Positions 6,503 to 8,619 of a stretch of DNA of 8,619 nucleotides are shown here, in pieces. The position numbers were made by a program, and so were the translations under genes. Position 1 is the stretch's first letter, and each line of letters begins with the position of its first letter. The DNA is from Bacteroidetes bacterium UBA6161 (GTDB lineage: Bacteria > Bacteroidota > Bacteroidia > NS11-12g > UBA955): assembly GCA_002422315.1 (NCBI GenBank), contig DIUJ01000061.1:32598-41216 (forward strand), read 5' to 3'. The notes under the pieces were generated by a model. The model had not been told where the DNA came from, did not search any database, and saw nothing but the letters and a program-made list of their open reading frames with translations.

Positions 6503-8619
6503 ATGAAAAGAACCCTATTAATATTTTGTTATTTTATTTCAATAGGTTTGAGTGCTCAAGAATGTGAGTGGCTAAACACTCATGCTAGTAGTTTTTTTAA
6601 TGTAAGAGTACATAGTACTACAGTAGATTATAATGACAATATAGTGGCAATAGGTGAGTATAGTGGCAATCTAACAATAGATTCATTTGTATTTTCAACT
6701 GCTCCTAATTTATCTGGTTATATTTGTAAGTATAAAAATTCAGGCATTCTTGAATGGGTAAAATTAATTCCAACAAGGTGTAGATTATGGGATGTAGCAT
6801 CTGATAATAACAATAACCTTTATATTGTAGGTGATTTCTGGGATAGTATAGAATTTTCTAACAATATCAAATTAAAACACCCTACAAGTGCTTCTCTCAT
6901 TGCAAAATTTTTAGTAAAACTAGATTCTAATGGAAACTATATTTGGGCAAAAATGATACATCAAAATAACCGTTCATTATCAGATAATCCTAAAATCACA
7001 CTTGATATTGACGGAAATCCTATCATAAGCTTTTATTTTGAGTCATCTAATGCTATTGTTGCAGATACTGTTATGACTTTTAAACCTAGTGCCCCGAATG
7101 TTGGTATAGTAAAATTTGACACAAATGGCACAGTTGCTTGGTTAAAAAGTCTTGCACCAATAACACTCCCAAGAATAGAGTGTGACAACTTAAATAATAT
7201 TTATATTTCATGTTTTCTATGGGGTGATTTAATATTTGGTATGGATACTTTATCAGGTAGAGGTCAAATTCTTTTAAAATTTAGTAATAACGGAATTCCA
7301 TTAAAAGCAAGGAGAGTAGATTCACAATCCACTTTAGCAGGAATTGTACAATCTAATTCAATTTTTGTTAAAGATAATAATGTTATTGTTCTTAACCAAA
7401 ATAATCAAAGTGTATGGGTACAAAACCAATATGTGAGCAACCCAAACGGTGCAAGACTTTTTTATATTGCTTTTTTTGATACATCATTAAACTTAATCCG
7501 TGTGCGACAACCAGATTCAACCTCTAATGCTACTGTTTCGGTTACTGCATGTACTTCAAGTAAAAACGAAATTTATTTTGGAGGGCAATTCGGTTCCGGA
7601 GATCTAAAACTAGAAAATACTGTTTTAAGTTCAGGCAGTAATAATTCTTCTTTTTTTATAGCCAAAATGGATACTTTGGGAAATCTTCTATGGGCTTTTA
7701 ATAATCAAGGACAATCGACTCAATCTAATTTATTTAGTTTATCTTGTGATAGCAGGAATGATGTATTCCTTGGAGGGGCATTCCGTGATAGTCTTACTAT
7801 TTTTAACCAATCAGCATCAACATCAACAGTATTTTCAGATGGTTTTATCGCCAAAATCACCGACTATTCCATTACCCGAGGCGATGTCTATGCAGGGCCT
7901 TATTGTGCAGGAGACAGCATTCTCATACCCTACACCCGCATGGGGCCTTTTGACACCGCCAATTTTTTTATTGCAGAATTAAGTGACGAAAGTGGCAACT
8001 TCGATGGTGGACAGCGCGAATTGGGCCGACTTAAATCCACCGAAGACAGTACCATTATAGGTGCATTGCCCCTCTTTGAAGTATCAAGCAGTGCCAATTA
8101 CCGCATCCGTATCCGAAGCACCCACCCTCCCGTACAAAGCTTCTTCCGCAGAGATTCCCTGCGCTTACTCATCTACTCCCGCGACAAAGCCAACCCCGGG
8201 CCACCCGAAACCGTTTGCTTTGGCGATAGCTTTAGGCTCAACACCTTTGGTGGCACAGCATGGGAATGGAGTCCCAATTACCGCATGAACAACCCCAATG
8301 CACGCAGTCCTCTGATTTATCCAGATAGAGACACCATTTTCCGCATTGTCATTTCCGATTCCAGTGGCTGTGGTGAACCCGATACGGCATTCAAACAAAT
8401 TTTCATTCGCCCTAAAGTGCAGATTCAAACCCAAACTTTGGTCAATGCATGTTGGGGTTCGCCAGTAAACCTTGCCGCAAATTTTACCCAAGGCGACAGT
8501 GCCCAATACCGATGGACTTGGTTCAATGCTGACTCCTCCCTTTGGGCGCCGCTTCAATCGGATTCATTTCATATCAACGATACTTTAACCTTTGACTACC
8601 CTCAATCCAATGATACCAT
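6503..8619 (+). CDS. Large secreted repeat protein: signal peptide, seven propeller-type repeats, Ig/PKD-like domains; 3'-truncated
   Basis: A frame of 705 full codons with no stop that runs off the right edge. Residues 1-19 form a signal peptide (basic MKR, hydrophobic core, GLSAQ). Residues about 38-455 contain seven imperfect repeats of 45-65 residues, each with a D-x-x-N-x-(I/L/V)-(Y/F/V)-(I/L)-x-G-x-F-like strand and usually an (I/A)-K-(F/M/L)-D-x-x-G-x-x-x-W strand. Good examples are DNNNNLYIVGDF, FDTNGTVAWLK, KNEIYFGGQF, MDTLGNLLWA and SRNDVFLGGAF. This is the SBBP-like beta-propeller pattern, with seven blades. After about 455 come Ig/PKD-like domains: YCAGDSILIPYTRMGPF to YRIRIRSTHP, then VCFGDSFRLNTFGGTAWEWSP to ISDSSGCGEPD, then NACWGSPVNLAANF. 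Such proteins normally end in a T9SS sorting domain, which would lie beyond the window. No enzymatic motif is seen; adhesion or surface structure is a guess. Base composition changes sharply near 7850, at the propeller/Ig boundary. Confidence 0.9.
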   Translation, partial: MKRTLLIFCYFISIGLSAQECEWLNTHASSFFNVRVHSTTVDYNDNIVAIGEYSGNLTIDSFVFSTAPNLSGYICKYKNSGILEWVKLIPTRCRLWDVASDNNNNLYIVGDFWDSIEFSNNIKLKHPTSASLIAKFLVKLDSNGNYIWAKMIHQNNRSLSDNPKITLDIDGNPIISFYFESSNAIVADTVMTFKPSAPNVGIVKFDTNGTVAWLKSLAPITLPRIECDNLNNIYISCFLWGDLIFGMDTLSGRGQILLKFSNNGIPLKARRVDSQSTLAGIVQSNSIFVKDNNVIVLNQNNQSVWVQNQYVSNPNGARLFYIAFFDTSLNLIRVRQPDSTSNATVSVTACTSSKNEIYFGGQFGSGDLKLENTVLSSGSNNSSFFIAKMDTLGNLLWAFNNQGQSTQSNLFSLSCDSRNDVFLGGAFRDSLTIFNQSASTSTVFSDGFIAKITDYSITRGDVYAGPYCAGDSILIPYTRMGPFDTANFFIAELSDESGNFDGGQRELGRLKSTEDSTIIGALPLFEVSSSANYRIRIRSTHPPVQSFFRRDSLRLLIYSRDKANPGPPETVCFGDSFRLNTFGGTAWEWSPNYRMNNPNARSPLIYPDRDTIFRIVISDSSGCGEPDTAFKQIFIRPKVQIQTQTLVNACWGSPVNLAANFTQGDSAQYRWTWFNADSSLWAPLQSDSFHINDTLTFDYPQSNDT

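Noticed and set aside
8165..8557. 130-codon open frame on the minus strand
   Set aside because: It lies wholly opposite the Ig/PKD-like coding frame, which has clear domain motifs; the open frame reflects the GC-richer composition there.

Overview
The window looks like a chromosomal segment of a Bacteroidota bacterium. Three things point there: a C-terminal sorting domain of the type IX secretion system (T9SS), which is confined to this phylum; a promoter matching the Bacteroidota consensus (TTTG / TAnnTTTG) with little sign of Shine-Dalgarno sequences; and SBBP-like and PKD/Ig-like repeat architecture in a large secreted protein. The family or genus cannot be fixed from the sequence.

Layout. 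(1) 1-1103, plus strand: the 3' two thirds of aspS (aspartyl-tRNA synthetase), a housekeeping gene at about 43% GC, ending in a strong hairpin. (2) 1137-1436: a gene-free stretch between convergent genes, holding an 11-bp perfect inverted repeat about 120 bp across that may be a structured RNA or a dispersed repeat. (3) 3958 down to 1437, minus strand: a compact four-gene operon encoding a 128-aa protein of unknown function with a CPPxCP tail, a 7-helix membrane protein, a histidine kinase of the NarL/LuxR partner class, and a LuxR-type response regulator. The genes are separated by 8 bp, -32 bp and -4 bp. (4) 3959-4137: a divergent control region with two tandem TCAGGG-N4-CCCTGA palindromes repeated at exactly 22 bp, followed by a consensus promoter firing rightwards. 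(5) 4138-4278: a 46-codon small ORF directly behind that promoter. (6) 4443-6440: a secreted fibre-like protein with an S74 autoproteolytic chaperone domain, a coiled coil and a T9SS sorting domain, followed by a good intrinsic terminator. (7) 6503 to the window end: a large secreted protein, open through the last base, with a signal peptide, seven propeller-type repeats and then Ig/PKD-like domains.

How it may work together (inference). The 7-helix protein could be the sensor for the kinase, which has one membrane helix and no visible extracellular domain. The kinase would phosphorylate Asp61 of the regulator, and the regulator could bind the twin palindromes to control the rightward transcript for the small ORF and the fibre protein. 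The block from about 1430 to 7850 is clearly more AT-rich than aspS on the left and than the 3' part of the last gene, so it may be an acquired module. Its right edge falls inside the last gene, at a domain boundary.
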